Shown: piece after piece, positions 46,661 through 58,374 of the stretch
Position numbering within the stretch: the stretch's first letter is position 1
Layout: every line of letters starts with the position of its first letter
NCBI GenBank assembly: GCA_024138015.1
Contig: JAMXBB010000011.1
Location: 31,326,047 to 31,390,046 of the forward strand
Length of the DNA stretch: 64,000 nucleotides
Direction: 5' to 3'
Source: Lumnitzera littorea
Lineage: Eukaryota; Streptophyta; Magnoliopsida; Myrtales; Combretaceae
Program-made: the position numbers and the translations under genes
The notes under the pieces: model-generated
What the model was told of the DNA's origin: nothing
The model's input: only the letters and a program-made list of their open reading frames with translations
Database searches by the model: none

Positions 46661-48454
46661 GTCAAATTTCACGATATTTGTAAAAGATAAGTGATTCAAA
46701 TAAAGTGTTGTGTTTGCATTTCTCCCATTTTAAGATATCTCATTAGTTAAAAGGTTTAGAATGAAGAAAGGTAAGAAAAGTCCAAAAACACCAACCTTGA
46801 GACACTTTGAGAATTGAGTGGCATCATCGTGAGACTATCGGACTCAATCCTTGAAGGAAGTCCATCTTGCATTTAATACCTAAATCGAAGTTAGGCAATC
46901 TTCTCAATATCCTAAACACAATGTCTTTTGTCAACTTAGTTAGACCTTTTATTAGGGTATTTTCAAAAATTAAACCCTATTAAGAACCACCTCGTAATGG
47001 GGCAAAAAGGAGGTTAGGAGCATCTATTAGAAGAAAAAAGTTAAAACTAATTTGTGCTTGTTTTATTTGCATCAATTCAAAAGTAATTGTTACCATTGAT
47101 AACTAATTTCCTCTAAAATGAAGAAAGGAATCCATTATAAACACTAAACCACGTATGCTTTGAGCTACAAGCCAAAAGAAAGAATAATCATTTTGTCTTA
47201 AATGAAAAAGAAAAGAAGAAATAAAAAAAGAGAAGCAGGAAAAAAGAGGAAAAATGATTATGTGTGAAATGAAAAATGAAAAAGATAGATCTATACAAAT
47301 AAGGTGATTAAGTTTAAAGCTCTAAAGCCTAAAAGGATATAGGGCACAAAAACCCATTCTTGAAGAAAGACCCACATTTCATATAGAGCCCCTAAAAACA
47401 TAGTCAAAGCAATTAAGCATGAAAGAAGCCATGGCAAATACCAAAGTTTCCCCCTAAAATTTATGATCCCTAAAGAAATTACAATTGACACATGGCTCAT
47501 GGCCCACCCACAATTCCATCCTTCCTTAAAGGCCCTTCTAATTAAAGGAGATAACTTATCCTTAGTAAAAGTTACATTTAAAATTGAGGCAAGCATAATT
47601 TTAGTTTTACTTATAGTGTTCTTGAAATTTTAGTTTTACTTATAATGTTCTTGACTTGTAAACTTCAGTTAAAAAGCAATTCTATAATAAAAATCCATTT
47701 TAGTAGTATCCACTTTGAAACCGAGGACCAAAAGTCTTTATTATATTATAGTTTGAAAAGAACTAACGAATTGATTTAAAGGGTATAACTTATAAGGTGG
47801 TCCATAATTTTTGGAATTGAAGTCAAAAGAGAGGAGTTTAAGCAGAGAGTGTCAGGAAGTCCTTTTAGACTAAACCTAACTTTAATAAGATATCCTCCGA
47901 TAAGAAGAAATTTGAAGAAGTTATGGAAAGTTATTTACCCCTGAAGGAAAGAAAAGGTTCTCTTAAACCAAGGTAGCCCAAAAGATTAAGTTGTTATGTT
48001 GTTGAAAAGCCTACACACTATTGGGAGAATCTAAACCTGTTAGTAAGTTGCAAAATTGGAATAAATTTGTTTCCCTCTCATTTTAGTCCTTTAGATAAGA
48101 ATCCTCATTTCTTTTGAAAGTCGTCTTCTCTCTTAACAGTAAGCTTATGTCATTACCCTGATAACAATTGTTTTCAAGTGAGTTCACTTCCTATCATCCA
48201 AAGTTTAAGGATTTACTCCTGCATAAAAATTGCTCCCAAGTTAGCCTTAGAGGCCAAAATCATCCTCTCTAACATGATCGTGCTCATGATTGATGTCACC
48301 TACCTCGCTTTCTATCTAAGGACTTTATCCTTAGTGTCTACTTCGTCTTTCATGTTTGTTGATCAACAAATCTACCGTTTTTAAGAATTTTTACATAAAC
48401 TCCTTTTGCTTTGATCCCCATAGATAATTTGCTCTTTAGAACACTATCCATATA
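46661..48454. other. Element F non-coding interior
   Basis: No protease, RT or integrase motif appears in any frame where pol should be. Purine-rich text (47170-47260) and loose repeats such as TAGTTTTACTTATA (47604, 47630) occur. It is consistent with a large non-autonomous derivative. Confidence 0.6.
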
Positions 48455-49110
48455 GTAAACACGTCAGATTGCATGCTCTTAAAGTGTTATCTTGACCTTG
48501 AAAACGTCTGATCGCATGCTCTCTGAGTGTTATCTTGACTTTGAAATCGTTGAATCACATGCTCTTAGAGCGCTTTCTTGTCCCAAGCTTAACCCTTGGA
48601 TTGTATGCTCTTGGAGCACTATCTTAAGCTTAAAACCCTTGGATCGTATGCTCTTGGAGAGCTATCCTAAGCCTGAAACTCTTAGATTGCATGTTCTTAG
48701 AGTGTTATCTTAACCTTGAAACTCTTAGATCGCATGCTCTCGGAGTGCTATCTTGACCTTAAAAGCCTTGGATTGTTTGCTCTTAGAGTGTTATCCTGAA
48801 ACTGTTAGATCACATGCTTTCAAAGCACTTTCCTGAAACTCTCAGATCGCATGCTCTCAAAGTGCCATCCTAACCTTGAAACCATAGGATCGCATGCTCT
48901 CAGAGCGCCATCTTAACCTAAGTTGAAACTCTTGGATCGTATGCTCTCGAAAGCCCTATCTTGTCCTAAGCTAAACCCTTGGATCACATGCTCTTAGAGC
49001 GCTCTCCTATCTTAAGCTAAAACCCCTAGATTGCATGCTCTTGGAGCACAATCCTAAGCCAAAGTCTTAGATTGCATGCTCTTAGAGTGCTATCCCAATT
49101 TCTTGTCACT
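48455..49110 (+). repeat. 43-bp tandem array upstream of element F 3' LTR
   Basis: Fifteen units share a core close to GATCGCATGCTCTTGGAGTG followed by CTATCTTGACCTTGAAACCCT. Core starts are at 48471, 48514, 48557, 48603, 48646, 48689, 48732, 48775, 48812, 48849, 48892, 48939, 48986, 49033 and 49074. Spacing is mainly 43 bases, with a 37-37 run and a 47-47-47 run. Tandem arrays just before the 3' LTR are a known habit of Tat/Ogre elements. Confidence 0.92.
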
Positions 49111-49353
49111 CTTTATAAACCTGCCTAGGTTAGTGAGCCTAAAGGGCATGACTAGGCTTCATTTTTTTCTTTTCAACCCTGAAAGCACCTCCTCTCTCTT
49201 TAACCTTTTCATCAAATCCCCAATGGATCAAGTCTAAGATAGCCAACTATTTGTTACGTTCCTTAAGTCAAAATTACTCTTGAGGCAAAAAATAGTGTCT
49301 CTTTTGTTTTTATGGTAAAGTTTTATTTAAATTTCACCATAAATAAGGGTAGC

Positions 49354-51094
49354 TGTAAACACTCAATTATTGCTCCCTATTATTTTTCTAATAAAGTAAA
49401 GGGTCTTAAATTAGGAAAAATATAAAAAAAATTATAAAAATATGAAAAACCAAAAAAATAAGAAATTTAGAAAAGTACAAAAAAAAAATTAGAAAATTTA
49501 AGAAAAAAAATCAAGAAAATTAAAGAAAGCCAAAAGATAAGAAATTTAGAAAAATACAAAAAAAAAAAGAAGATTTAATAAAAAGCAAAAAAAAGAAAAG
49601 AAACTTCGAATAAATAAAAAAATTAAAATTTAGAAAAATAAAAAAATAGAAGATTTAGAAAATAATAAATCTTTTAGATAGTTTAATAAAAGATAATTTT
49701 TTAATTTAGCAAAAATAAAGAAAGGGTCATTATGTTTAAGCTTAGATTTGAATTTTGCTCAGATTAACCAAATCCATATATGTAATTCATTGTATATATG
49801 AATAAGGAAAAACTAACTAATAGCCTAGCTAAATAAGCACTTGGACTTGATATCGTATATGATTTGAAGATCTTAGGTTTAATCCATGGAATGTGCAAAA
49901 TGTACCTTTTATTTTCTTTTCTCACATCATCACCACATCATCACCATATCATTTACTAACTCACTTCTATGTGTGGTAGGCACACTCTTATGTGTGTTGA
50001 CTACACTTCAACGTGCTCTTACTCTAATATATTGTCTAGGTTCACTCAACTCAAATATGAAAGAAAATCATAGTGCATTTAATATTTTTCATCCTTAACT
50101 TGACCATGATACCCATAAATAGGAGCTTATCTTGAGTCGACTCGGTTTGCTGCCTTTTTTTAAATTAAATTTTATTTATTTATTTACTTATTTATTTTAA
50201 ATGTAATAATAAATGAGAAAAAGGAAAAAAGAAAAAAGGGGAAAAAGAGAAAAAAAGAAGAAAAAAGAAAGGAAGAAATAAAAGAAAAAGAGAGAAGAAA
50301 AAAAGAAAGTCCATTTTTATTTTTTTTAAGAAATAAAATAAATAAATAATAGATGAATGAATAAATCACTTAGAAAAAAAATAGTCTTTTTTAATAAATA
50401 AAATAAATGAATCCTTTTCAAAATCAAGATCCTATTTAGAATTTTCAAAAATAAACATCAATTTTGACCATTTAGAATAATTCCTTTAAATAAATTGAAT
50501 CGGTTAAAAACGTAAACTCAACCATTTTTTTCGAAAGTTAAAATCAACCAACTTGCTAATATTTTCGAAATAAACTATGGAAATCTAATCTCAAATAATG
50601 GGTACGTAGGTACTCGTATGCAAATATTAGGTGACTTAAAATATGGAAAGTTTTATTTTTTCCATCTTGGTAAATATTTGTGTAAATTAATTAAATTAGT
50701 TGCATGTGATATGATTAGTTGTTTAGAAATTGAAAAGGGTATTATTGAAAAGAAAAATTAAATTTGGAAAGATAAAAAGTAGCACTTGTATAGGATTTAA
50801 TAATATAGCCTTTAGATCTAGATCCTTGTTTTAGAAAATTGTTTTGTAAAATTAGTTTTCTCGTTAGACAAGTAGCGAAGTTATAACTAATCTACCCAAT
50901 TGGTTATGACATAACTATTTTCTTGACTCCGATTGGGTAACAACTTCAAAGTGTTTTTAAGATATAAAAAAAAGAACTGATTTTCTTTAGATCTTAGTCA
51001 AGGGTCAGTATTAAAATGGGTAGGATTTAATACTATTTGATTTAAAGAAGACTTAATTTATCATAAAAACCAGGAGGAAAAAACCAGACTCGAT
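49354..51094 (+). repeat. Element F 3' LTR
   Basis: 1,741 bp starting TGTAAACACTCAATTATTG. It has a TATA-like CATAAATAGGAG at about 50114 that is followed almost at once by the deletion joint relative to the 5' LTR. The end (near CGATA at 51091-51095) is placed by alignment with the 5' LTR. Confidence 0.82.
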
Positions 51095-52555
51095 AGTTAG
51101 CAATCTAATTTATCAAATGATGAAAAGATTAAAATATCTAATTTACTAGTTACATTACATTAATTGACTACAACTTTTATCCAATACAATTGCTACAGAA
51201 ACTATTAACATTATAATGATGAACATACAGACTTGCTTCACCACTTAGTATGATACTATCAATATATTTTTTATCTAAATACTTATAATCTACAAGAAAT
51301 TACAAGTATGTGAGCATTCCTCTCAAAACTACTTACTTCTAATCCTAATTGTGTCTATTAGAATCTCTTCTATATTAACAACCAATTCGGATTGCATTAA
51401 TGTCATGTCTATTTATCAATTTCTCTAAGAATGTAGCAACTTTCCTAATAATATCTTTATTATCAAGAGTAAATCCAACGAATCAGATCTTTTTAATAGA
51501 ATTATCTCTCGACATATTCTATTGAAACCTAGCCTAAGACAATGTCGTGCACTATACTGTACTTAGATTGATTAAGTTCAATTCACTAAAACTAACAAAT
51601 ATAAGGAACTTACTAATTTAAGCACTTATTCATACTAAGTTGCTGTGGTAAATCCTGATTACTACTTATACATGATGAAATAACAAAATGTATCAGCAAA
51701 ATGCAAAAATAACAAAGAAATTAAGATAAGACAAGTAAGAAATATGATGCCATTCTTGATACCATTATAGAAATCTTTATAACAAACGAATGATGAATTC
51801 CCGTCAACCCTCTTGAGTAATTCCAGAAAAAGTATGGTACAACACTATACTGAAAAGGAAAATACAATGTATATAAGGATGGATGGTTGGTGAAAATGAT
51901 GCTCTTAATGATGTTTATTCTGATATAAAATCTATCTTGATCTCTTCTACTTCTTTTCCTCTAGAAGTCGTGATATATTTATACTTAACTCCTCAAAGAC
52001 TTGAATTATACTACTTTAAGACACTGCTTAATATTAAGACATGTTTCTTATACTGGTTTGTGTGAAAAACTTGAAGAAGAACGGTTGTATCCACTCCCAT
52101 CCATCATACCTATGACTTGGGAAGTGACAATCTCAAAAAACAAGATTCTACACCAATCATGGCCGTGATAGTGAATGTGAACTCCTCATTGCTTTATTAC
52201 AACTCATCACGCTCATGAATGAAGGCATGATCACCCTCCTATTATACAGTCACAACTATGATTAATAGGGGGGTTCATTAGTACTTCTTCAATGATTAGA
52301 GTTGGCCAATGCAATCTTTCTTCATCATGCCTATAATTGAGTGAATCTTGGTTTTATTTTAAGGTTTTCTTCTCCATACAGCCGTGATTGACTTAAAAGT
52401 CATTGTTCTTGTGTGAATTCCATCCCTTTACTCGTAATTCATTTGAAATCAATACATAATACATTTAAGTACCAAAACTTAAGAATTAAATCACAATTAT
52501 GAACAATTTTATGCCTAAATATGCCTTGAAAGTATAAAGTAATTTACACTTATCA
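51095..52555 (-). repeat. Element H 3' LTR, main part
   Basis: In minus sense it starts TGATAAGTGTAAATTACTTT at 52555, directly after a purine-rich tract, the standard arrangement at a 3' LTR. TGATAAGTG starts and sequence such as CCGTGATTGA occur in many large plant non-autonomous elements. There is no second copy in the window, so the call rests on position and style. Confidence 0.6.
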
Positions 52556-54004
52556 AACTTCCCTACACTTAAGCTTTGCTTATCCTTAAGCAAATACTTA
52601 AAAAACAATCAATTGCACATTCGATAAAGCATTCCCAGTAGAGTAACTTTGTGCTTAACACGTTGTGTTCTTAGAATACATAAACTAATATTCTAAGACT
52701 AATTAAAGTAAAATACACTTCACCCTTACTATTTAATGATAGCTTCCAAGGCACAAAGTTAACATAAAGTCAAATAGATCAAACAAAAATTGGTTATACT
52801 TCAGCTACTTCCTTAAGTGTGTAAAAACCCTTCAATTACTTCTTAAGAGCACCAATCTATAAGAAAAGTATATTGCATCTAGCTTTCTCTTATATTTCTA
52901 CTTCTTTTATTGAATCTCTCCAAGGACAACTTACACAGTACATTTTCTATTTTCTCTTGTCTTTTTTTTTTTTTTTAAAGAATAACCAAAGATTAGTAGC
53001 AGAATCAAACTTCACTCTTTTGAGGGATCAAAGCCCGTCCTTACTAAATCAATCCTTATAGGTGTTTATTGCAATGGCATAAAGACAAAAATTAGCAACA
53101 GTGTCAAACTTTGCTCTGCCCTTACTAATTCAGTCCTTAAACACTTCAATTTACTCTATTTTAAGGAGATTCTTAAGAAGTATCAACAGGTGAATTAATT
53201 CATTTGCCCTTTGCATTCAAGATTAAATGAACTATCAAAAGTAATTGAAAAGTAGATCTATTACTTAGAAAGTTTAGAAGCACAATTAATTAACTTTGAA
53301 CTAAAGACTCTGATTCACTTCTAATCTCTAAATTCATTCATTAAAGAGTAAGTAAGTATGCTTCACTTAGATTTGATCCTATAATTTTGATCATGTATAC
53401 TAAATCCACAAGAAGTAGTTAGGTACAAAATTAATTGCTACTATGCCAAATTAACAATCCACTTAGCAAAGTCACAACTTGAAAACAAACAGCTTAAGTG
53501 GAAGACTTTTGATAAATAGAGTTTACCCTTCCTAACACTTAGTGAGAAACATTGTCCTCAATGTCTGAGGAAAGTAAACATAGAATTGGCATAGAAAAGG
53601 AACAACGAGAAAGATGAAAATTAATAATAGTCAATGAGAATTGGACTTCCCTGAAACATAAAGTTAAATCATTTCATTGAGTGTAAACCATTAGACAGAG
53701 CATCCTTCAAACACCATGACAATTTAAATAACAAAAGATACCTGACCATTAAGACAAAATAAAAACAAAATACAGCAAACACATAATATGAGAGTCTCCA
53801 TTAATAGTATATCAATGAGGTTAAGCTCTCAAATAGATAATGAGTCTAAAACTAACAAAATACAACAAGAGAAAACAAAAGAAAGAAAATAATTTAGTCA
53901 ACCTTATCTCTTGTCTCTTCATTTAAACTGTCTTCATCATCCTTAAATGACTCTTCCTTACTCTCATCCCTAATACCTTATCCGATTGTTTCTTACTAAG
54001 TTCC
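52556..54004 (-). other. Element H 3' untranslated region
   Basis: No open frame is seen. The minus strand holds GACATTGAGGACAATGTTTC (near 53553-53572), a phrase I recognise from the 3' regions of large plant non-autonomous elements. The polypurine tract lies at the LTR edge (52556-52575). Confidence 0.5.
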
Positions 54005-55280
54005 TTAAGTTTCTTCTTCATCATCACTATCGTCCTCTTTGGACCCTTCCTCTTCATCACTAGAGCCTTTCTCATCCAACTCTTCATCTCCTTCTTCTTC
54101 TTCTTGTAGAGCACTTACTGGTGGGGAAACCGGAGGTTGACTAGGATACGTATCCTCTCAGGTTTGAGAATGAGAGAAACAAGTGGGAATAGTTGCTCCC
54201 ACTTTCGTGGTGATGTTCTTCAAAAGCTTAACAATTCCCTTTTAAGTCTCCTTAATCTTAGCCACTTTAGTTTCCAATCTCTTCTAATTACCAACTGAGA
54301 AGCTCGATGTGGATGGTGCAAAATCAAGAGTACTAAGGTCCTCAATGTCTAAATCAGGATCCAAGACTCTTGTAATACCCTACTGATTAAAAGGGGTTCT
54401 TGGTAGCGGTTCAAGATTGATACAAGAATCTCTTGGCCTATCACTTGTAGGCTACAACCTTAAATTCTTCAGGATCCTTGTAATCAGTTCTCTAATGAAA
54501 ATACCCTTGCTTTTATCAAATGTTTCGTTTGCCGGTAAAGTTCAAATGCGGTTAGGATGCCCACATTCATCGAAAACCCCTTAGTACACTACATAAGGGC
54601 AATAAATCATGCTCCCCTACTACCACATGGCTCTTGTGTTTCCCATAAAACATCCTTACAAGAATGTAGTGGAAGACTTTAGCACGAGTCTTCTTTAGAG
54701 TTGAAGCCTTGGACTTGCTTACCCTAAAACTACTTTCATTGGAGATTTCTCTCCATAACTCATTTACTAAAGTTCCTCGGGGAAGACTCATTGGTAGATT
54801 GACAAACTCATTGTCCTTAAGCTTAGCATGGGTATACAACCTCATCGCTCATACAAATGTTAACATATCAAAGGTATGAGTTCATCTAAATGCAAAAAGC
54901 TTTACCCCATTGTTTTTTTTTTTTGAGCTAATATACTTGTACTTGATCTTGAACAAGGAGAGGAAACCTAATGTTGTTTGTTTATAAGTCTTCTCCTAAG
55001 CCATGAATAGTTTCAACCATGGCCCATTTCCCAACCATCCCTTCATGGCTATCTTTAAGCCATACTCCCATAATACATCCCAGTTTATAACACAGTGTCG
55101 CTTGATGCTCTTCTTAGTGACAAATTCCTTTAATCTCTCTTTATATTTTGCAATCATACCAACTGGTAGAGCAACTGCCCTACTAGAATTTGCTACATCG
55201 GATCATCTGGGAGGAGGAGAAGGAGACCAATCAGCCCTCGATCTCTTATCTTGAGAAGTGGTTAATTTTTTAGGTACCAT
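54005..55280 (-). pseudogene. Element H second ORF (ATHILA ORF-1-like / plant transposon protein)
   Basis: Minus-strand frame from ATG at 55278-55280 to TAA at 54005-54007, with several stops. The N-terminus is basic (MVPKKLTTSQDKRSRADWSP). The middle part reads RLKEFVTKKSIKRHCVINWD, WLGNGPWLKLFMA and then, open at 54567-54845, MRLYTHAKLKDNEFVNLP, LKKTRAKVFHYILVRMF. The C-terminus is very acidic (EEEEGDEELDEKGSSDEEE). The layout resembles the ATHILA ORF-1 / 'putative plant transposon protein' group, whose function is unknown. It should not be read as a host gene: its neighbours are retroelement gag and LTR. Confidence 0.6.
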
Positions 55281-56774
55281 TTGCAAATATCAGTGCTAGT
55301 TCAAACTCATGTACAATGCAAGTACAATTCAGATTAATTGAACCCACTCAAACTTCCTTTAACTTATAAATATAAAAATCTAATGACTAATCATGATTAA
55401 CCCTAACCAACTACTAAGCATGTATTACACAAGTGAATTCATAATGACTTAACTTGTAACTTGAGCTTTAACTAAGGATTAGTATCTCCCCTCGACTATA
55501 TAAGACACAACTTCACAACATTAACATATAAACACAACACAATTCTCAATTGTCTTACAATACGTCAACATACAAAAAACCAACTATCAACACAATTTTA
55601 CATAACACTTAATCACTATGACTAAACTACATTACCAAATTAGGCTCAATTTCCAAAAATCTCCTATTCAATCATTATTAACAAAATTTAGGGTTTAATC
55701 TTGATATGCTAACTTCTAGCACAAAGTGATGCAAATTGAAGTCTAATTACTACACAAACATAACTACTAGTACTATAACAACACATTAACAAATCATAGT
55801 AAACACATATATATAAATCCTAAAGTAACAAGAATCAAATCTATGGAAATATAGAAAAAACGAAAGAAAAAGAGAAAAATCATACCTTAAAAGAATGTAA
55901 GGATGATGAAAATGATCGTGCAAGTGTTAAAAATGGGTAGAATAAGGGTTGATGTGAAGAAAATAAGGGTGGAGGTTTGTAGTAAACTAGCATGGTGATA
56001 CTATCATGGGGTGGATTTTCAAAATGTATTTGAAATGAGGAGAGAGAGAGGAAAATTTATTATATAGTAGGGTATCAATGACCTGATTACAACTATGACT
56101 CAGGGTGTGATGAGTCTTGTGATTAACATTATGCCCTAAATTTTCGAACTATCATAGCCTATACCCTTTAATACTTACAAGCGTGAGCAAACTCGTGATT
56201 AGCACTGTGGTCAAATTTTTCACACTTAACTCATTTTATTACGGTCGTGATTGAAATGTGAAATTTTCTAGGGAAGTGATCACGATCGTGATTGAATTAA
56301 AAAGTTCTTAGAGACGTGATCATGACCGTGATGGACAAGTGGATTAGCCTTATTAAATGCTCACAACCGTGATTGATCTTATGATAGATGTTATGCTTGA
56401 AAAATTAAATACTTACCATTATCACGATGTGATGCCAATTGACCTTCCATCCTCCATCTATGTCCCTACACTTTGTGAAATTCTTCTCTTTCCTCTGAAA
56501 TTCCATGACTTCCACTTGATGTTTCTTTTCTTTGTGCATCAAACAATAAACAAAAATACTTAAAACAATCCATACAAATAATAATAACAACAATTAATTA
56601 ATTTAAAAATCAACAAAATTCAAAGTACTTAAAACAAACCAAACGAAATTACTAGTCTAATTAAGAATAGATGCTTGTTTAAGATCTTAAGCTTGACATC
56701 TCCATAGGCTTTCGGCTTCATTCCTTAACTAAAGAAGTCTCAACCCCTCCATGCCTTAAAGTTACAACTTGGAC
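55281..56774 (-). other. Element H spacer between gag and second ORF
   Basis: It has no gene. 56080-56390 is rich in GTGATTG and CACGATCGTGATTG-like phrases, alternating inverted and direct; 56037-56052 is a GA-rich run. This occupies the place where protease and RT would lie in an autonomous relative. Confidence 0.5.
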
Positions 56775-58118
56775 TTATTCTCTTGGGTTTGGCTTAGTAT
56801 TTCTCAAAAGAGATCTTATAGCCCTTCTTGAAAGTGCTTTTGTAATCTACCTAACTTGGTTTTCCAAGTTATGAATCAATGCCCCTTGATTTCTCAAAGC
56901 GGTTTCAACGGCTTGGTGACATTCATTAGAAGTCTTGATGTACTGAGCTAACATCTCCTCAATGGACATTGGCTTATTTTGAAGGGGAGGCACTTGTCTC
57001 TAAAATCCAGGAGGTTGCATGTTAGAGCTTTGACTAGTGTTGTTATGTCATCTGAAATTTGGATAATTTCTCTAACTTGGATTAGATGTGTTACTGAAAG
57101 GATCATTCCTTGATTGAATCAGTTCCCTATGTAATCAACCTCTTCCACTTGATCAATCTTTGAAGAGCTTGCCAACTCAGAATCTAAAACTGCTAAAGCC
57201 CTGTTATGACTTATTGTGAGATTATCAAGCTTCCTTGTTAACACCTCCACCTTATGTCCTAGAGTGGAAGTGCCATCTAACTCATGTTTCCCTACTAGCC
57301 TTCTTTCTCTTCCTCTTACAAATGACCATTGATAATGGTTATTGGTCATATCTTCAAATAATTGAATACATTGCTCTGGTGACTTATGGTTTAGGCTTCC
57401 TCCAATAGCTGCATCAATGAGTTGCTTGGTGGTATAGTTCAATCCATTATAGAATGTTTGAACTTGGTGCCAATCCAGAGGCCCATGATGGGGGCATTTC
57501 CTTAATAAATCCTTTCATCTCTCCCATGCTTCATATAAAGTCTTTGAATCCATCTCCCCAAAAGAAGAGATATCTACCCTTAGCTTAGCTGTTCTTGGGG
57601 GTGGAAAGTATTTTCTCATGAATAGCTCAACCATCTCTTGCTAAGTTCGATGGAATTCCTTAGTATAGAGTTGAGTCACTACTTTGCATTGGATCGTAAT
57701 CAAAACGGGAATAGCTTGAGGTGAATAACGTCCTTTAAAACTCCACCTATCTTAAAGGTATCACAAATTTCCAAGAATTACCATAAATGGTTGTTGGGGT
57801 CTTCATCATTGAACCCATCAAACTAAACATATTGCTAGATCATCTAAACGATACTCGACTTGATCTCAAAGTATTAGCTTAAACCCTAAGTCAAGCAATG
57901 CTAATACTAACCCCATTTAGGTTAGGCTTACAGTAATCCAACATTGTCCTTAGAGCCATAGGTGGGTTTAGTCTTAGCTCGTTTCTCAGTTGTACTACAT
58001 TCCAATTGCCATCAAGAGGTAGGTCCAAATTCAATGGTACGTCTCTTTGGATACCATCTTCTAGATTCAAAAATTGGTTTTCTAATGATGGCCTAGCATT
58101 TTGATTTTGATTATTCAT
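56775..58118 (-). pseudogene. Element H gag (Athila-like)
   Basis: The minus strand starts at the 58118 ATG (MNNQNQNARPSLENQFLN). The capsid domain holds KYFPPPRTAKLRVDISSF, LYEAWER and LLRKCPHHG near 57480-57640, then FYNGLNYTTKQLIDAAIGG with an open stretch to 57119 (ALAVLDSELASSSKIDQVEE, VDYIGN). The C-terminal part continues through SIEEMLAQYIKTSNE and ALIHNLENQVR to NTKPNPRE and a TAA at 56775-56777. These blocks in this order match Athila-related plant gag proteins. Isolated stops interrupt it; no pol frame follows. Confidence 0.85.
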
Positions 58119-58374
58119 TTTGGATGACTTTATTATAATTCTTAATGGTTCTTATGCTCTTACTTCCTTACTACTGGATGCTTACTTCTCAAAAATACTC
58201 TCGGACTTTCTTCAAGTTACTTTTAAGTGTTCTCTTAGGTTTAGCATTGAAGTCAACTAGATCAGTAGTGCTGCTTTGGGTTGTAAATTGTGAATCAGTA
58301 AATAAGCCAATATGAGCACAAAGATTTCAACTAAACTAATGACAAATATAAAAGAAAACAAATGTTAGAAGAAC

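Larger units (their letters stand above)
42221..51094 (+). mobile_element. Element F: Tat/Ogre-type gag element without pol
   Basis: LTRs 42221-44323 and 49354-51094 share long collinear text (GTGATATGATTAGTTGTTTA, TTAAAGAAGACTTAATTTAT). The interior of 5.0 kb has a gag with a Tat-type knuckle, a long non-coding stretch and a 43-bp tandem array just before the 3' LTR. No pol domain was found. Flanks ACTAG (42216-42220) and GTTAG (51095-51099) differ by two transitions, a possible decayed target duplication. Element F lies inside the 3' LTR of element H. Confidence 0.82.
42120..58374 (-). mobile_element. Element H: Athila-like element without pol, split by element F
   Basis: On the minus strand the order is gag (56775-58118), a 1.5-kb spacer, a second ORF (54005-55280), a 1.4-kb non-coding tail, a purine-rich tract (TAAGTGTAGGGAAGTT), and the 3' LTR. 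The 3' LTR runs 52555 down to 51095 and continues at 42220-42120 on the other side of element F. The 5' LTR is not in the window; element D begins where it would lie. No protease, RT, RNase H or integrase text was found, so it is non-autonomous. The left LTR edge (TGGTTTAATAGG at 42120) is a best guess. Confidence 0.72.

Noticed and set aside
48455..49110. Regularly spaced repeats resembling a CRISPR array
   Set aside because: The units are adjacent variants of one sequence without unique spacers, in plant retroelement DNA. It is an ordinary tandem array.
54005..55280. Host nuclear protein with an acidic tail
   Set aside because: Several in-frame stops, position between retroelement gag and LTR on the same strand, and resemblance to plant transposon ORFs argue against a host gene.
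54005..55280. Envelope-like gene of element H
   Set aside because: I see no signal peptide, membrane segment or glycoprotein-like pattern; the basic start and acidic end fit the ATHILA ORF-1-like group better.
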